Shown here: one piece after another, positions 48,445 through 61,635 of the stretch
How positions within the stretch are numbered: the stretch's first letter is position 1
Layout: every line of letters begins with the position of its first letter
Origin: Anthopleura xanthogrammica
Taxonomy: Eukaryota; Cnidaria; Anthozoa; Actiniaria; Actiniidae
Direction: 5' to 3'
Assembly: GCA_964019055.1 (NCBI GenBank)
Contig: OZ025211.1
Location: forward strand, 4,851,835-4,915,834
Length of the DNA stretch: 64,000 bases
Notes under the pieces: model-generated
The model's database searches: none
What the model was told of the DNA's origin: nothing
What the model saw: only the letters and a program-made list of their open reading frames with translations
Translations under genes and position numbers: made by a program

Positions 48445-48657
48445 ACAGTGCTTTCCAATCACACACATGAGATCGTATGATTTGCTGATGCGACAAAGTT
48501 GGTTTTGGTGGAGGCATCAATCAAGGCATTTTCACAACATTCAACATGATAACTCTATGTTTTCCGACAATATCATGGAAACACTTTGATTGACGTCCAC
48601 CAAATCCTTATTTTGTCATGATGGCGATTCGCATGTGTGATTGGAAAGTGCTACAGT
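48445..48657. repeat. MITE-like element, 213 bp
   Basis: Left ACAGTGCTTTCCAATCACAC and right GTGTGATTGGAAAGTGCTACAGT form terminal inverted repeats. There is weaker internal symmetry (GTTGGTTTTGGTGGA / TCCACCAAATCC). Confidence 0.75.
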
Positions 48658-49190
48658 CAATCTTATTCGTAACTGATAAACATTACATGAGAAGCATCAA
48701 CAATCATATGCCAAAATAATGTAAGTTTGATTTGGTTATACAGTATATTATAATGGTTAATTCTAACCCCTGAAATTGATACAGTATTGCTCATAATTAG
48801 CTTATAGCTTAACACAGCTTATATTTCAAAATGTCTGGGTTTTTGGCTTCCGTCAACCAACTTTCTCATACGTCTGAGGTAGTACTTTTTATTGGAGGAA
48901 GCGAAAACCCCACAAGTTATTGGTTGTGCAATTATAAAATTAGTATAAGTAAATTTTGTTGAGAAACAGAAGTCATAAGATAGTTGGTATTTAGTAAACA
49001 AAGAGATAGACAAATGCCAACTGTTGGTATACTATCTAAGGGCTGACAAACGACTGAAAAATGGTTGACCGTCAATTGATCGCAGGGTATAATAATTTGG
49101 GGTGTAATAAAATCAATAGACTACTATTTCACAAAAAATACTCCAAATGTAACCACATTACAAAAAGGCAGATACATATATGCACATGTA

Positions 49191-49335
49191 GAGTACAAAC
49201 ACTAAAAGTGTGCAATACTTTGCACTATTTACTGCTAAATAGTGCTGCCTAAACAATAGAAAACAATAGAATTAGCATATTTTAGCAGTATTTAGTGGTA
49301 TTTATGCTGCACACTTTTAGTGTTTGTACTCTACC
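49191..49335. repeat. MITE-like element with 26-bp perfect ends
   Basis: GTAGAGTACAAACACTAAAA at the left and its exact complement TTTTAGTGTTTGTACTCTAC at the right enclose an AT-rich centre. Confidence 0.85.
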
Positions 49336-49886
49336 TATTTCAAAAAAAGTTGTCAGAGCCAAAGGCGATAAGCAACATTATTGGAGATATGTCATGGTTA
49401 GTTATTTCTGATTCTTATTCTTGTCAAGAACATTGAGTGTTTCTGATTCTTATTCTTGTCAAGAACATGGACCTTTATCACAAGGTGCCATGTTTATTCC
49501 CTTGAGAGCAAAAACCTTTGTTTGGAATGTTATGAAGCGCCTCAAAGTGAGGGCAAGGGGACCCAAGGGAATCGAAACCCATTGTTTCAACCAATATGGC
49601 CACTGTGTGACAAAAGCCCATTGAGTTTAGTGAAGAAATATTCAATGTTGTTCGTAGTCAACAGAATTAAAGGCCTCAGTTTTTTTTTTTCTTTCTTTTT
49701 ACTCCGACGAAGGACTAGCGTCCGAAACATCAGTAAGTGATCTCTCTTATTTTTTACGGTGTAAAATTTAACTTTTTATCACGTCATTTTTTTGTGTTTA
49801 GTTATATGCCCATAATACCTTTCCGTCCTTGAATAACCTATCGCCTATCTCCTTTGGCTTCAACAACCTTTTTTGAAATAGGTTTA
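49336..49886. repeat. Longer TIR element, about 550 bp
   Basis: CCTATTTCAAAAAAAGTTG with GCCAAAGGCGATA at the left is mirrored by TATCGCC, CTTTGGC and CAACCTTTTTTGAAATAGG at the right. The interior has a short direct duplication (TTTCTGATTCTTATTCTTGTC twice). No transposase is seen. Confidence 0.65.
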
Positions 49887-51817
49887 TCCAGATATATTAA
49901 GGGCATAGTGAATGCAATCTTGACAAATAAACTTTTAAGATGTTAGTTTTCCAAATAATGTTCTGTGTGATAATAAGCAATGGAGTTTGTTATTTTTGTT
50001 GATCAACCACATACAATCCAATCTGGGAATTGCACCCAGTCCTCAAGACATTACTAAATGTAAATGTCAAGTGTGCTCTCTTACACCATTTAGATCTGAT
50101 GTATGGGTTGTGTGTATGTCTGGCTATCTGTTTGCATTTGTGTCATCTGGTTACCTGCATGCTTCAGCATATTTCGATAAACTGCAAAGTTCTTGTATTA
50201 AATTATATTATTTTAGGACTTATGATCTTCCAAATTTAAAGTCAGATTTACACAGTACACCTTTTGCTTACAATAATATTGTCGTATGCAATCTGCTTAT
50301 GCTATGCTCACAACACGAATTGCATCATGTAAATCAACCCTACAACTTGCTAACAACTATTTTATATTGAAATAAAAAAGACAAATAATCTTATTCCCAA
50401 AAGATTTGAATTGGGTCAAATTGTACATAGTAAAGCGTTAGCCAATTTGGTCTACTATGCAATATTAAATTGTAAAGTCATTGAATCCTCAAATTTGCAC
50501 TTTTAAAGAATTTGGGTGAATGGTGATTCGTAGAGTTGCCATAGTAACTTTCAGTACACAGTACTTATCATTGACAAATTCAGGACTACTGTATACTTGC
50601 ATGTTTCCATGACATCCCTTCCCCGCTACGCCACGTGGAGGCTTCCATTCATGTAGCGGAAATTTCCACATCTGTGAAATCACACTAGATGGGTGTCCAA
50701 TCAGTGTCTAAAATCAATTAAATGCGCAGCCAGCTCAAATTTATGCGCCCCTGTGATTATATAATGGCCCAGTGAATTATACAAAGCCTGATTAGCATCA
50801 AAGTGTTAGGATTAATGGTTAAATATCAGCATTATGAGGGTTAAGTTGTTAAAGAATTTTGATAACCAGGCTTCGTAATACTCATAAAACCTCATTATAT
50901 AAACCAATGCATCGCAGCATGTAATATTAGCAACAAGTTATCAACAACATAAACATGGACTCAACATATCACAGCACACCACAAATGTAGAACAGCTTTT
51001 GCCAACAAGGTTCCAGATTACCAGCTTGTGTTCTGTTGCATCTTTTCAAAGAATAACATTCTGCAATGATAATAGTAGTACGAAAAACAGCACTGATAAT
51101 ATCAAGAGTTTCTTACTAATGGTTTTATAAAGAAAATCAAAAATAACATTTACTAATGTAAATTGTACAATGTACATTGTATCTTACCAAATTTAAGGCA
51201 GGCCAGTATTTTATGTCATCTTTGGTTGCCACAGAATACTCAAGATATTTATCCAGTGTAAGACCATCCTCCATCTAAGGCATATACCCATGCTTTTGTT
51301 GATCTTAGGCAAATTGCTTATCTATTTCTAACTGCTAGGTATATTACTAGTCAGTCAAATGAATTACCATTGTCCAATGGTGACCATTGCCTTGAACTTT
51401 CAGCTAACCAAGTAGTCCAATCTACTTCAAATTGACCAGTGAAGAACAGTGTTTCATTGTCTTTAAAATCTTGACTGGCATCTTAGTATTTACTATTCTT
51501 GATTTTTTGCACTACAATATGTTAGGTATTAAGTATTGTAGCCCAGGACTTTGGGCAATAGAAGTTCTCTCTTTGAAGGTTTTGTGGTCAATGTCTACTC
51601 TGCTGCTACTATAGGTTTGTTTCTTGAAATGGATGTTGGATAACTGATGCTGAAATTTGCCAGTAATGTTTTCGTCTTTTTATGGTTTCCATCTAAGAGA
51701 GCAAATTTATAGCAGTATTGTCTGACCTCCATCACTGTCCATAAAGCACTGTATTCTTTTTCTTTGATCCCTGAGAGAATATTCCCTGGTAAATTGGCTA
51801 ACAAATAACCTAGTTAT

Positions 51818-53024
51818 GTACAATATGTAGTGATGTCTACATATACAAGGCAGTAACCAATAAAATGGCCAGGTCATATGCAATATAGTTATGCCTACAA
51901 ATACAAGGCAGTCACCAATAAAATGGCCAGGTCATATGCAATATAGTTATGCCTACAAATACAAGGCAGTGACCAATAAAATGGCCAGGTCATATACAAT
52001 ATAGTAATGCCTAGATACAAGGCAGTGACCAATAAAATGGCCAGGTCATATACAATATTGTAATGCCTACAATACAAGGCAGTGACCAATAAAATGGCCA
52101 GGTCATATACAATATCGTTATGCCTACATATACAAGACAGTGTTCAATAAAATGGCCAGATCATGTACAATAAAGTAATGCCTACATACAAGGCAGTGAC
52201 CAATAAAATGGCCAGGTCATATACAATATAGTTATGCCTACATATACAAGGCAGTGACCAATGATATGGCCAGGTCATATACAATATAGTTATGCCTACA
52301 TATACAAGGCAATGACCAATAAAATGGCCAGGTCATTTACAATATAGTTATGCCTACATATACAAGGCAATAACCAATAAAATGGCATGTCATATACAAT
52401 ATAGATATGCCTTCATATACAAGGTAGTGACCAATAAAAGGGCCACATCATATACAATATAGTTATGCCTACAAATACAAGGCAGTGACCAATAAAATGG
52501 CCACATCATATACAACATAGTTATGCCTACATATACAAGGCAGTGACCAATAAAATGGACACATATACAATATAGTTATGCCTACAAATACAATTCAGTG
52601 ACCAATAAAATGGCTAGGTCATATACAATATAGTGATGCCTACATACACAAGGCAGTGACCAATAAAATGGCCAGGTCATATACAATATAGTGATGCCTA
52701 CATACACAAGGCAGTGACCAATAAAATGGCCAGGTCATATACAATATAGTGATGCCTAGATATACAAGGCAGTGACCAATAAAATGGCCAGGTCATACAC
52801 AATATAGTTATGCCTACAATACAAGGCAGTGACCAATAAAATGGCCAGGTCATTTACAATATAGTGATGCCTACATACACAAGGCAGTGTTCAATAAAAT
52901 GGTCAGGTCATACACAATATAGTTATGCCTCCATACAAGGCAGTCAGGTGACCAATAAAATGGCCAGATCATGTACAATAACAGTGATGCCTACATACAC
53001 AAGGCAGTGACCAATAAAATGACT
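51818..53024. repeat. Satellite A: about 57-bp monomer, roughly 21 copies
   Basis: The monomer contains ACAAGGCAGTGACCAATAAA, ATGGCCAGGTCATATACAAT and ATAGTTATGCCTACATAT. Copies differ by a few substitutions and small indels. Confidence 0.95.
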
Positions 53025-53214
53025 AGTTGATAGTCATGCAAAAGCATTTTCAAGAGCACAGTTCAGATCATTATCTGTCCAGTAGATAGGATAAATTATG
53101 CCATGTAATACTATATTATTTAGAAACCATTACTAGACTTTAGATACTCAAGAGAAAATAGAATAAGTGTATCAACTTTTTTGTTGCTCATGAAGACTTA
53201 CATTTTGTAGTTCG

Positions 53215-54121
53215 CCATTCTCAGACCATAGTGCCATTTCCTTTCCCGATCCAATGAATACCAGCGACATATTATAGTGCATCTGTGTACCATTCCCATT
53301 CTTCCATTCTAAGACCATAGTGTCAATTCCTTTCCTGATCCAATGAATACCAGTGACATATTATAGTGCATCTGTGTACCATTCCCATTCTTCCATTCTA
53401 AGACCATAGTACCATTTCCTTTCCTGATCCAATGAATACCAGCGACATATTATAGTGCATCTGTGTACCATTCCCATTCTAAGACCATAGTACGTGCCAT
53501 TTCCTTTCCTGAACCAATGAATACTAATGACATTATAATGCATCTGTTTACCATTCTCATTCTTCCATTCTAAGACCATAGTGCCATTACCTTTCCTGAT
53601 CCAATGAATACCAGTGACATATTATAGTGCATCTGTTTACCATTCCCATTCTACCAATCTTAGACCATGGTGCCATTACCTTTCTTGATCCAATGAATAC
53701 CAGCGACATATTATAGTGCATCTGTGTACCATTCCCATTCTACCAATCTTAGACCATAGTGCCATTACCTTTCTTGATCCAATGAATACCAGCGACATAT
53801 TATAGTGCATCGGTATACCATTCCCATTCTTCCATTCTAAGACCATAGTGCCATTTCCTTTGTAACTTGATCCAATGAATACCAGTGACATTATGATGCA
53901 TCTGTTTACCATTCTCATTCTTCCATTCTAAGACCATAGTGCCATTTCCTTTCCTGATCCAATGAATACCAGTGACATATTATAGTGCATCTGTGTACCA
54001 TTCCCATTCTTCCATTCTAAGACTATAGTGTCAATTCCCTTCCTGATCCAATGAATACCAGTGACATATTATAGTGCATCTGTGTACCATTCCCATTCTA
54101 CCAATCTTAGACCATAGTTCT
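53215..54121. repeat. Satellite B: about 89-bp monomer, ten copies
   Basis: The monomer contains CTTTCCTGATCCAATGAATA, CATATTATAGTGCATCTGTG and CCATTCTAAGACCATAGTGC. The landmark CCAATGAATACC recurs from 53250 to 54049. Confidence 0.95.
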
Positions 54122-54129
54122 AATTCCAT

Positions 54130-55085
54130 TGCCATACCATAGATCAAAGACCTTATATCTTATCATGCTTGAAGCTTGTTCCATTTCATATTTTAGATGC
54201 ACTACCATTCCCAGTCTTTCATCTTGCCATATTTCTCATAGCCATGTCATAGTTCAAATGTCTTACCATTCAGTCTACCATCTTGCCATATTTCTCATAG
54301 CCATGTCATAGTTCAAATGTCTTACCATTCAGTCTTCCATCTTGCCATATTTCTCATAGCCATGTCATAGTTCAAATGTCTTACCATTCAGTCTTTCATC
54401 TTGCCATATTTCTCATAGCCATGTCATAGTTCAAATGTCTTACCATTCAGTCTACCATCTTGCCATATTTCTCATAGCCATGTCATAGTTCAAATGTCTT
54501 ACCATTCAGGTCTACCATCTTGCCATATTTCTCATAGCCATGTCATAGTTCAAATGTCTTACCATTCAGTCTTTCATCTTGCCATATTTCTCATAGCCAT
54601 GTCATAGATCAAATGTCTTACCATTCAGTCTACAATCTTGCCATATTTCTCATAGCCATGTCATAGATCAAATGTCTTACCATTCAGTCTACAATCTTGC
54701 CATATTTCTCATAGCCATGTCATAGATCAAATTTCTTACCATTCAGTCTACCATCTTGCCATATTTCTCATAGCCATGTCATAGTTCAAATGTCTTACCA
54801 TTCAGTCTACAATCTTGCCATATTTTCTCATAGCCATGTCATAGATCAAATGTCTTACCATTCAGTCTACAAGCTTGCCATATTTCCCTTTGTCATGTCA
54901 TAGATCAAATGTCTTACCATTCAGTCTACAATCTTGCCATATTTCTCATAGCCATGTCATAGTTCAAATGTCTTACCATTCAGTCTACAATCTTGCCATA
55001 TTTTCTCATAGCCATGTCATAGATCAAATATCTTACCATTCAGTCTACAATCTTGCCATATTTCCCTTTGTCATGTCACAGTTCA
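54130..55085. repeat. Satellite C: about 59-bp monomer, roughly 16 copies
   Basis: The monomer contains CCATGTCATAGTTCAAATGT, CTTACCATTCAGTCTACC and ATCTTGCCATATTTCTCATA. Confidence 0.95.
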
Positions 55086-55099
55086 GATGCACTACCATT

Positions 55100-55535
55100 C
55101 CCAGTCTTCCATATATCCATATTTCCCATTGTCATGTCATAGATCAAGTATGTTATCATTCCTATAGTCTTCCATCTTGCCCATTGTCATGTCATAGATC
55201 AAGTATGTTATCATTCCTATAGTCTTCCATCTTGCCCATTGTCATGTTATAGATCAAGTATGTTATCATTCCTATAGTCTTCCATCTTGCCCATTGTCAT
55301 GTTATAGATCAAGTATGTTATCATTCCTATAGTCTTCCATCTTGCCCATTGTCATGTTATAGATCAAGTATGTTATCATTCCTATAGTCTTCCATCTTGC
55401 CCATTGTCATGTTATAGATCAAGTATGTTATCATTCCTATAGTCTTCCATCTTGCCCATTGTCATGTTATAGATCAAGTATGTTATCATTCCTATAGTCT
55501 TCCATCTTGCCCATTGCCACATCATAGTTCAGAAG
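55100..55535. repeat. Satellite D: 55-bp monomer, about seven near-identical copies
   Basis: The monomer contains ATAGATCAAGTATGTTATCA, TTCCTATAGTCTTCCATC and TTGCCCATTGTCATGTT. It is clearly related to satellites C and F through CATGTCATAG and CTTCCATCTTGCC. Confidence 0.95.
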
Positions 55536-55560
55536 AACAATCATTCCTAGTCTGCTAGGA

Positions 55561-56102
55561 TGCAGTTTTTGTTCCACAATTTAAACATTGGTTCAAACAT
55601 GAGATCCGTCATTTGATCAATTAATCATGTCCAGAGTGCCAAATGACGGAAGTAAAGAACGATATGAGTGCCGAATACAATTATGAATATGAATGAATTA
55701 CAAAGTAGACAGATTTTTTTGAAAATCAGACATCTTAAAGTTCGATTACTAGAGAGTTGAATGGCTGAACCAAAGAACTGGAGCATTCAAAGCGAAGGAT
55801 TGCCTTTTCGAATGTTAGAACAGAAGTGCATGTTTGAACCGAAGAAGTGTACACTTGAACCGAAGGATTGCACATTCGAACCGAAGGATTGCACATTCGA
55901 ACCAAAGAAGTGTACACTCGGACCGAAGGATTGCATGTTTGAACCGAAGAAGTGTACACTCGGACCGAAGGATTGCATGTTTGAACCAAAGAATTAAATG
56001 ACATAATGACGGATCACATGTTTGAACCAAAGAATTGAATGTTTGAACCAAAGGATAGAATGAAAGAACTTCATGTTTGAATTTTGGAACAAAAAATGTG
56101 CA
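55561..56102. mobile_element. Non-autonomous TIR element inserted in the satellite block
   Basis: Ends TGCAGTTTTTGTTCCACAAT and the mirrored GGAACAAAAAATGTGCA are followed inward by TTCAAACATGAGATCCGTCA and its counterpart TGACGGATCACATGTTTGAA. The interior is a minisatellite of GAACCGAAGAAGTGTACACT / GGACCGAAGGATTGCATGTT units (55800-55990). It sits between related satellites D and F, as an insertion would. Confidence 0.7.
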
Positions 56103-56935
56103 GTTGTCTACCATCTTGCTATATTTTTGATTGCCATATCATAGTTCATATATCTTCCCATATTTCACATTGCTATGTCATTGTTCAATTGTCTTACCAT
56201 TCCCAGTCTTCTATCTTGCCATATTTCCCATTGCCATGTCATAGTTCAAATGCACTACCATTCTCAGCCTTCCGTGTTCCCATTTTTCCATTGCTGTGTC
56301 ATAGATCAAGTATCTTACCATTTCCAGTCTTCTATCTTGCCATATTTCCCATTGCCATGTCATAGTTCAAATGCACTACCATTGCCAGTCTGCCATCTTA
56401 CCATATTTTCCATTGCTGTGTCATAGTTCAAATGCACTACCATTGTCAGTCTGCCATCTTACCATATTTTCTATTGCCATGTCATAGTTCAAATGTACTA
56501 CCATTGCCAGTCTGCCATCTTACCATATTTTCCATTGTCATGTCATAGTTCAAATGCACTACCATTGCCAGTCTTCAATCTGGTCATATTTCCCATTACC
56601 ATGTCATTGATGCACTACCATCGTCAGTCTGCCATCTTACCATATTTTCCATTGCTGTGTCATAGTTCAAATGCACTACCATTGTCAGTCTTCCATCTTA
56701 CCATATTTTTATTTCCAGGTCATAGTTCAAATGTACTACCATTGCCTGTCTTCAATCTGGTCATATTTCCCATTACCATGTCATTGATGCACTACTATTG
56801 CCAGACTTGCTGCCATGTTTCCAATTACCAGATCATAGTTCAGATGCACTTCCATTCTCTGTCTTCTATCTTGCCATATTTCCCAATTCCATATCATTTC
56901 TCAAATGTACTACCAATGCTGCAGACAAATCAAAG
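56103..56935. repeat. Satellite F: about 61-bp degenerate monomer, roughly 13 copies
   Basis: The monomer contains CATGTCATAGTTCAAATGCA, CTACCATTGCCAGTCTGCC and ATCTTACCATATTTTCCATT. It is a diverged relative of satellite C. Confidence 0.9.
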
Positions 56936-59900
56936 AATAGAAAGGGAAATACTTAATATCATGAAGTATTATTTGAGAAATAATGTTTAAACTCAGCCAG
57001 GCTTTTTGTTGTTGTTAACAAAATTAATGTATTCCTTCAAGTGAACATAATTTTTTTTTGTCAGCTAAGTGATTTCAAATCCTTGTCTGGTTAGACCTGT
57101 ACACATTTGAATGTTGTTCATCGGGATTCACTAATAATGTAATTTGATGTCTTGATTATGTGTACATGAATGGACAAGTATTTCTGAATTAAAAGGGATT
57201 TTGATTTGACATCTCTGAAAAATACAGCATTTTTTGTGTTTTGGTATCTTGCTAATAGTTGCTTAAAATGTAATCAAGAAATTTAATTCCATGAAAACTA
57301 TAGTTTAGATCTTATGAAAGATATGTATACATTGATAATTTATACTCCCTGAAATGGCTTCTTGTGTAGTTGTGAATGTAAGCAATGTTATCCCCTGAAG
57401 TCATCAATCTCTGAAGAAATAGAGAATTAAAATAAAAGAAATTTTGAGGTTAGTACTGAAAGGTCAGATTACAAACATTTTTATTTTTATTCCTATTTTT
57501 TTTTTGGTAGTGAAAAACGTTTTTGCTGTTAAAAGTAATTTTCACGATAAAGGTGAAAATATATATATATACTTGTCAAATAACTTTCCTCATGTTAATT
57601 TTTTCTCTTTTGGTAATTAAAACATTTTGCTTCTGTTAAAAGTTTTGCAAAATAGATGTGACTTTTCTTCACTTTTTCTTATGAAAACTTTAGAGAAACT
57701 ATATCATGCGTTAAGCACTCAATATATTTCTGTTCAACTCTCCAATGCTTTTTATTATACATCACTATACTTAACTATACTATACTACCATATTGTGCAG
57801 ATCCTTTTCATGAATTGTGTGAACATTTACCAGACTCTGGACACTGTGGGGAAAAAACACTCTGAAAAGTTGTTAGAATAATCGAAGAATGTGTGTCCAT
57901 ACTTACCAAAAAAAACTGAAATAAAAGTTTAAATTAATTAGTTTTCCTAAAAAAAAACAGCTGCAACACAAGATATTCTTTATTTCATTTATTCTTTACA
58001 AAAATTCTCATTCATTCATTCATATTTCAAGTCAGAGACAAGACATTTACAATCAGTATTGAAAAACTAATGCTAGATTTACAATTTTTCCTTAACTTTT
58101 ACAGAAGATATAAGAAAATTAATCAAGCTGAAAAGAAAAAACTGAAAATGAAAGGCTGTGGAAATAAAAGCCGAAAACGAAAAGCTGAAAATGAATAGAC
58201 TGTAGAAAGAAAGTGTTAGTATTTAGTTTTTGAAGTTTATTTAGTTAGTTTTAAACTAAATTAAAATATTCTGATTAATTAACTATGTAAGTATATAACT
58301 AAACCCTCACATGTGGGCAAGCAGGAGTCCCCCCTTCCACACCTACTATATAACCTCTTATGTTTATGTTTACAGTTTATTTACCTACAAGCCTATTACC
58401 GAAATAGAAAAGAAAAAGTTCCTAAAAAAAAGCCGAACAAGACTAGTGTAGTTTAAGGTTTATAATTTAGGTTTAACTTTACTGTGGAAGAGAAAATACT
58501 TGATCACAAAGACAACACAAGAACAATTAATATCTAAAACAGTAAATATTGAAAATAAATAAATAAAAGAAAAAGAAAAAAATTCCACAGTAAATATTTG
58601 GAAATTTCCTACTGAAATTTCATTCTCTTTGCAGTTACATTAGCGTACAAGATGTGTACGGTTGTACAACAACTGTAAACACCTTAGATCTGCTGATGAT
58701 AAAAAATTTTGTCATACTTTCCTTAAAGATATCTATCAGTATTCACTGATAGTTGAATGTTGTATTGTTTAGTGTTTTATTTTAGTGTATTTATTATTCT
58801 TTATGAAAGAATTCATGAAGAGAGTAAGGTTAGCTAAGTTTTGGCGTGCGAAAGTATGACAAAATATCTGCATTCTCTCTCAAGTGAAAGGATGTGATAC
58901 ACAGCCCTTGCACATGAGGATATAAGTGACCTTTGCACATTAAAGGTCAGCATAGCACTCCAAAACATGAAGTGCAGTAGAAACAAAAAGTTCTTCAAAC
59001 CCTAGACTAACATTCCTTAGTTAAAAAAAAAGAGGAGAAATAGCACGTTCTACCCATCCAGTTGCAATAAGTCGATCCTATATATTACATAAGGCAATAG
59101 ACAGGACCTGCAGTTTGTACCCTTTTTGCCAATGCTGGTGTTCCTTAACCTACCGTGATGCCATTGCGCTGTCCAACGACGTGACTCATTATCATGAAAT
59201 TTAGATAAGCTAAATGACTGATAGATGAGCGTTGGTCCAAACTGGCCCCAGGATGGGTAGAAAATAACTATATTCCCCAACAGCTTTTACCAAAACTGGC
59301 AAGTCCAAATGGCCTTGCCTGAAAACATTACCCTGCGAGCAGTGGTTATTTTTCTTCCCCTTCGGAGGGCTGTAGGACTGAACGGCTGGCTGGAAAGGAG
59401 AACAGAAAAATGACCTCTGCAAGCAGGGTGTGAAAATATATGCCGTTGAATACCAAATGGACCAAATTATGTCATGAAATGTAGATTTAGGTTCCCTGCC
59501 CTTAAGATGATAGAGAGATTGATGACATCTTGACTCTAACCTAACTGCACGCCAACTAATTAACAACATATATATATAAGAATAGTATTAAATTTATGTC
59601 AAGTATCATCTATCTCAAATCATCCTACAGGACAAGTAATTTGCTTCCTGTTTGTCATAAAGCACACAAACTTTGAGGTAAGCGCTGCGACTTTAAAAAG
59701 TACTAAAGAAAAGAAAAAAATCAAAGCTGTGTATTTTATGGATCAAACAGAAAGAGTCTTTAAGCTTTTGGTCTGTAACTAAAGGATTAACCTTCCCCTA
59801 AGCCGGATGCCAATTGTATTGAAGTTCAGGTGACGGAATGTTTTAGCCGAATGAGTAGAGCAAGATACTAAAGAAAAGTAATGAAGAAGAATCCTCAGTT

Positions 59901-60057
59901 ACAACAACCAAAAGCTGTTTTGGTAAAAGCTCTAATGGCCTTAACTATTGATTTTTGGGAAAAATTTGGAATAAAATGCCGTTAAATGTAAAGTTTGCCA
60001 ATCATTTTGAAAAAGAATAATAAAATTTAAACCAGTGTTCTACCTTGAACATGTGTC
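56936..60057. other. AT-rich DNA, no firmly supported gene
   Basis: At 57801 a good acceptor (pyrimidine tract then GTGCAG) precedes a short open segment and a plus-strand AATAAA near 57919. Minus-strand AATAAA signals lie at about 57975-57995. These could be 3' ends of genes whose other exons I could not find. Confidence 0.35.
59326..59435. repeat. GAAGAAAAAT palindrome family copy
   Basis: CCCTGCGAGCAGTGGTTATT and its mirrored AATGACCTCTGCAAGCAGGG form the arms. Related to 5303-5380 and 48180-48275. Confidence 0.55.
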
Positions 60058-60270
60058 TTAATGGTGTTGCAAGAATGGAAGATTAAAGGAATAAAGAAAC
60101 ACACACAACATGTAAACATATATACAACAACCATCAGTGTCACATGCTCTGTAGTCTTCTTTCATTGGGTTGCGGCTGGGTTTTCTGGCATTGGGGGGTC
60201 TTCTGGCTCGTCTTTGGGGATTTAGGTTCTGTTGGTTCTTGTTCTTCACTGGTCTACTGCTTGGATGTTT
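60058..60270 (-). CDS. Putative 3' coding exon of an unidentified Arg/Pro-rich protein
   Basis: On the minus strand a strong acceptor (TTTGTTCTTTCTTACAG) is followed by an open segment rich in Arg, Pro, Asn and Lys (QRRARRPPNARKPSRNP). The segment then becomes hydrophobic before the TAA at 60058-60060. The other two frames stop at once. Basic/proline islands of this kind occur at the ends of RNA-binding proteins such as Y-box proteins, but no cold-shock or other domain exon was found nearby. The call rests on the acceptor and composition only. Confidence 0.3.
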   Translation of the reverse strand, partial: KHPSSRPVKNKNQQNLNPQRRARRPPNARKPSRNPMKEDYRACDTDGCCIYVYMLCVFLYSFNLPFLQHH

Positions 60271-60376
60271 TTCTTCTTCTGTAAGAAAGAACAAAGACAT
60301 TTATTGAATATGCTTTAGATAAAATATACATATGCACAGCTATTAAAATATTTTTTAATAACTGCATGAAAAGTAT

Positions 60377-60667
60377 ATACTACGCCTCTCAGTTGAGCTT
60401 GGAACGATGGAAGTTTTTCACGAAATTGTTTCGTTGAAAAGTGCATGTTGTCAGGTGCATCGTCAATAGTATTCAATAAGAAGCATGCATGATACTGGCA
60501 TCACTGTGATGGCATATTTTAATGCTTAAAAGCATGTGAATTTTTCCAACACTAAGATTTAATACTTTTCACGTTGCCCCTAGGCCTGACAACATGCATT
60601 TTTCAATGACAAAACTTTGTGACAAAACTTCAGTTGCTCCAAGCTCAACTGAGAAGCGTAGTAGTAG
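60377..60667. repeat. MITE-like element, about 290 bp
   Basis: Left TACTACGCCTCTCAGTTGAG and right CTCAACTGAGAAGCGTAGTA are mirrored ends. Further in, TGCATGTTGTCAGG and CCTGACAACATGCA are also mirrored. Confidence 0.85.
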
Positions 60668-61635
60668 CTCCTAGGATATTGATAACAGGTGCATATCCAG
60701 AATGCACAGATTTTTTTCAAGAGGGGGTGCACCATTTATGATCAGTACATTCACAAACTGAATCCCCAATAATGCAGTAGATATCAGGCTTATGTGGGGG
60801 TGCACAGCCCCGGCCCTGCACCCTGCCCCAAGATATGCCCTCTTGGAGGAGCAAGGGGGAAATAATAGAACATCCATCCATCCCTTCCATAGATCTGCCC
60901 CTGGTTAAAGTCTGAGAAAATGATACCATGTACTCTGTTGAGTTTTCCAAAATATTTGAGATATTACGCACACTCTGATTGGTTAAAACACTCAAAAAAT
61001 AATATAAATTTCATATAAGGACCGAAAACAATCAGCTCAATTGTCAGCTTGTGTCTATATACTGATATAAACACTCTGGGAGATGTGGAGCATATGAGAA
61101 GTTCTTTACAACTTCACTCTTGCTCTACAGCTACCACTGTGCTTATATCATAGTATATAAAAATGTGCCCTGTTTTATATTTCTGATATAATAGCCCCAT
61201 TCAGGGATTTGTGAGAACATGTATGGACTCAAGAAGTGGGGAAAAGACTTTACATATTTTGTTCTTCTCTCCTGATGTCAGAAAGCCTGGTTTGCTTCAT
61301 AATTAACTCAACATAACACTTGGTATCATTTTCTTAACATGGTCGCCACAAGAATGCAGACTCAAAATTTCCCAACTATTCCTTGAATCAGGTAAAAAAC
61401 ATTCCAGGCCAAAACCAACGAAATTAATGTTAATAACATTATGGATCATTCAAACTTTATTTAAAAAGAAATTAGTGGTCCCCTCTCAAAATTCACATAA
61501 TATTGAGGTGCTCTTTTCATTTCTGTTAGTTTTGTCACGACTGCTCATTTTAAAGGATAGAGTCACATGGTTTAGTTTTCATGAAGCAATGCATGTTGTA
61601 AGTGTGGAGTAAGCAGATTGCATGCGACAGTCTTA

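Larger units (their letters stand above)
47428..51815. other. Intergenic, inverted-repeat elements, no supported gene
   Basis: Apart from the likely 3' UTR of the F5/8C gene (to about 47865) and the elements listed, no coding sequence is supported. A frame of 127 codons at 49987-50370 has no recognisable motif. Confidence 0.5.

Noticed and set aside
49987..50370. 127-codon open frame on the plus strand
   Set aside because: No domain, no obvious promoter or poly(A) pairing; could be real but unsupported.
54875..56990. Several long open frames with periodic sequence
   Set aside because: Encoded by satellite monomers; periodicity follows the DNA repeat.
57627..57881. 84-codon frame with an acceptor-like site at 57801
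   Set aside because: Hydrophobic AT-driven composition and no upstream exon found; kept only as a remark on the region.
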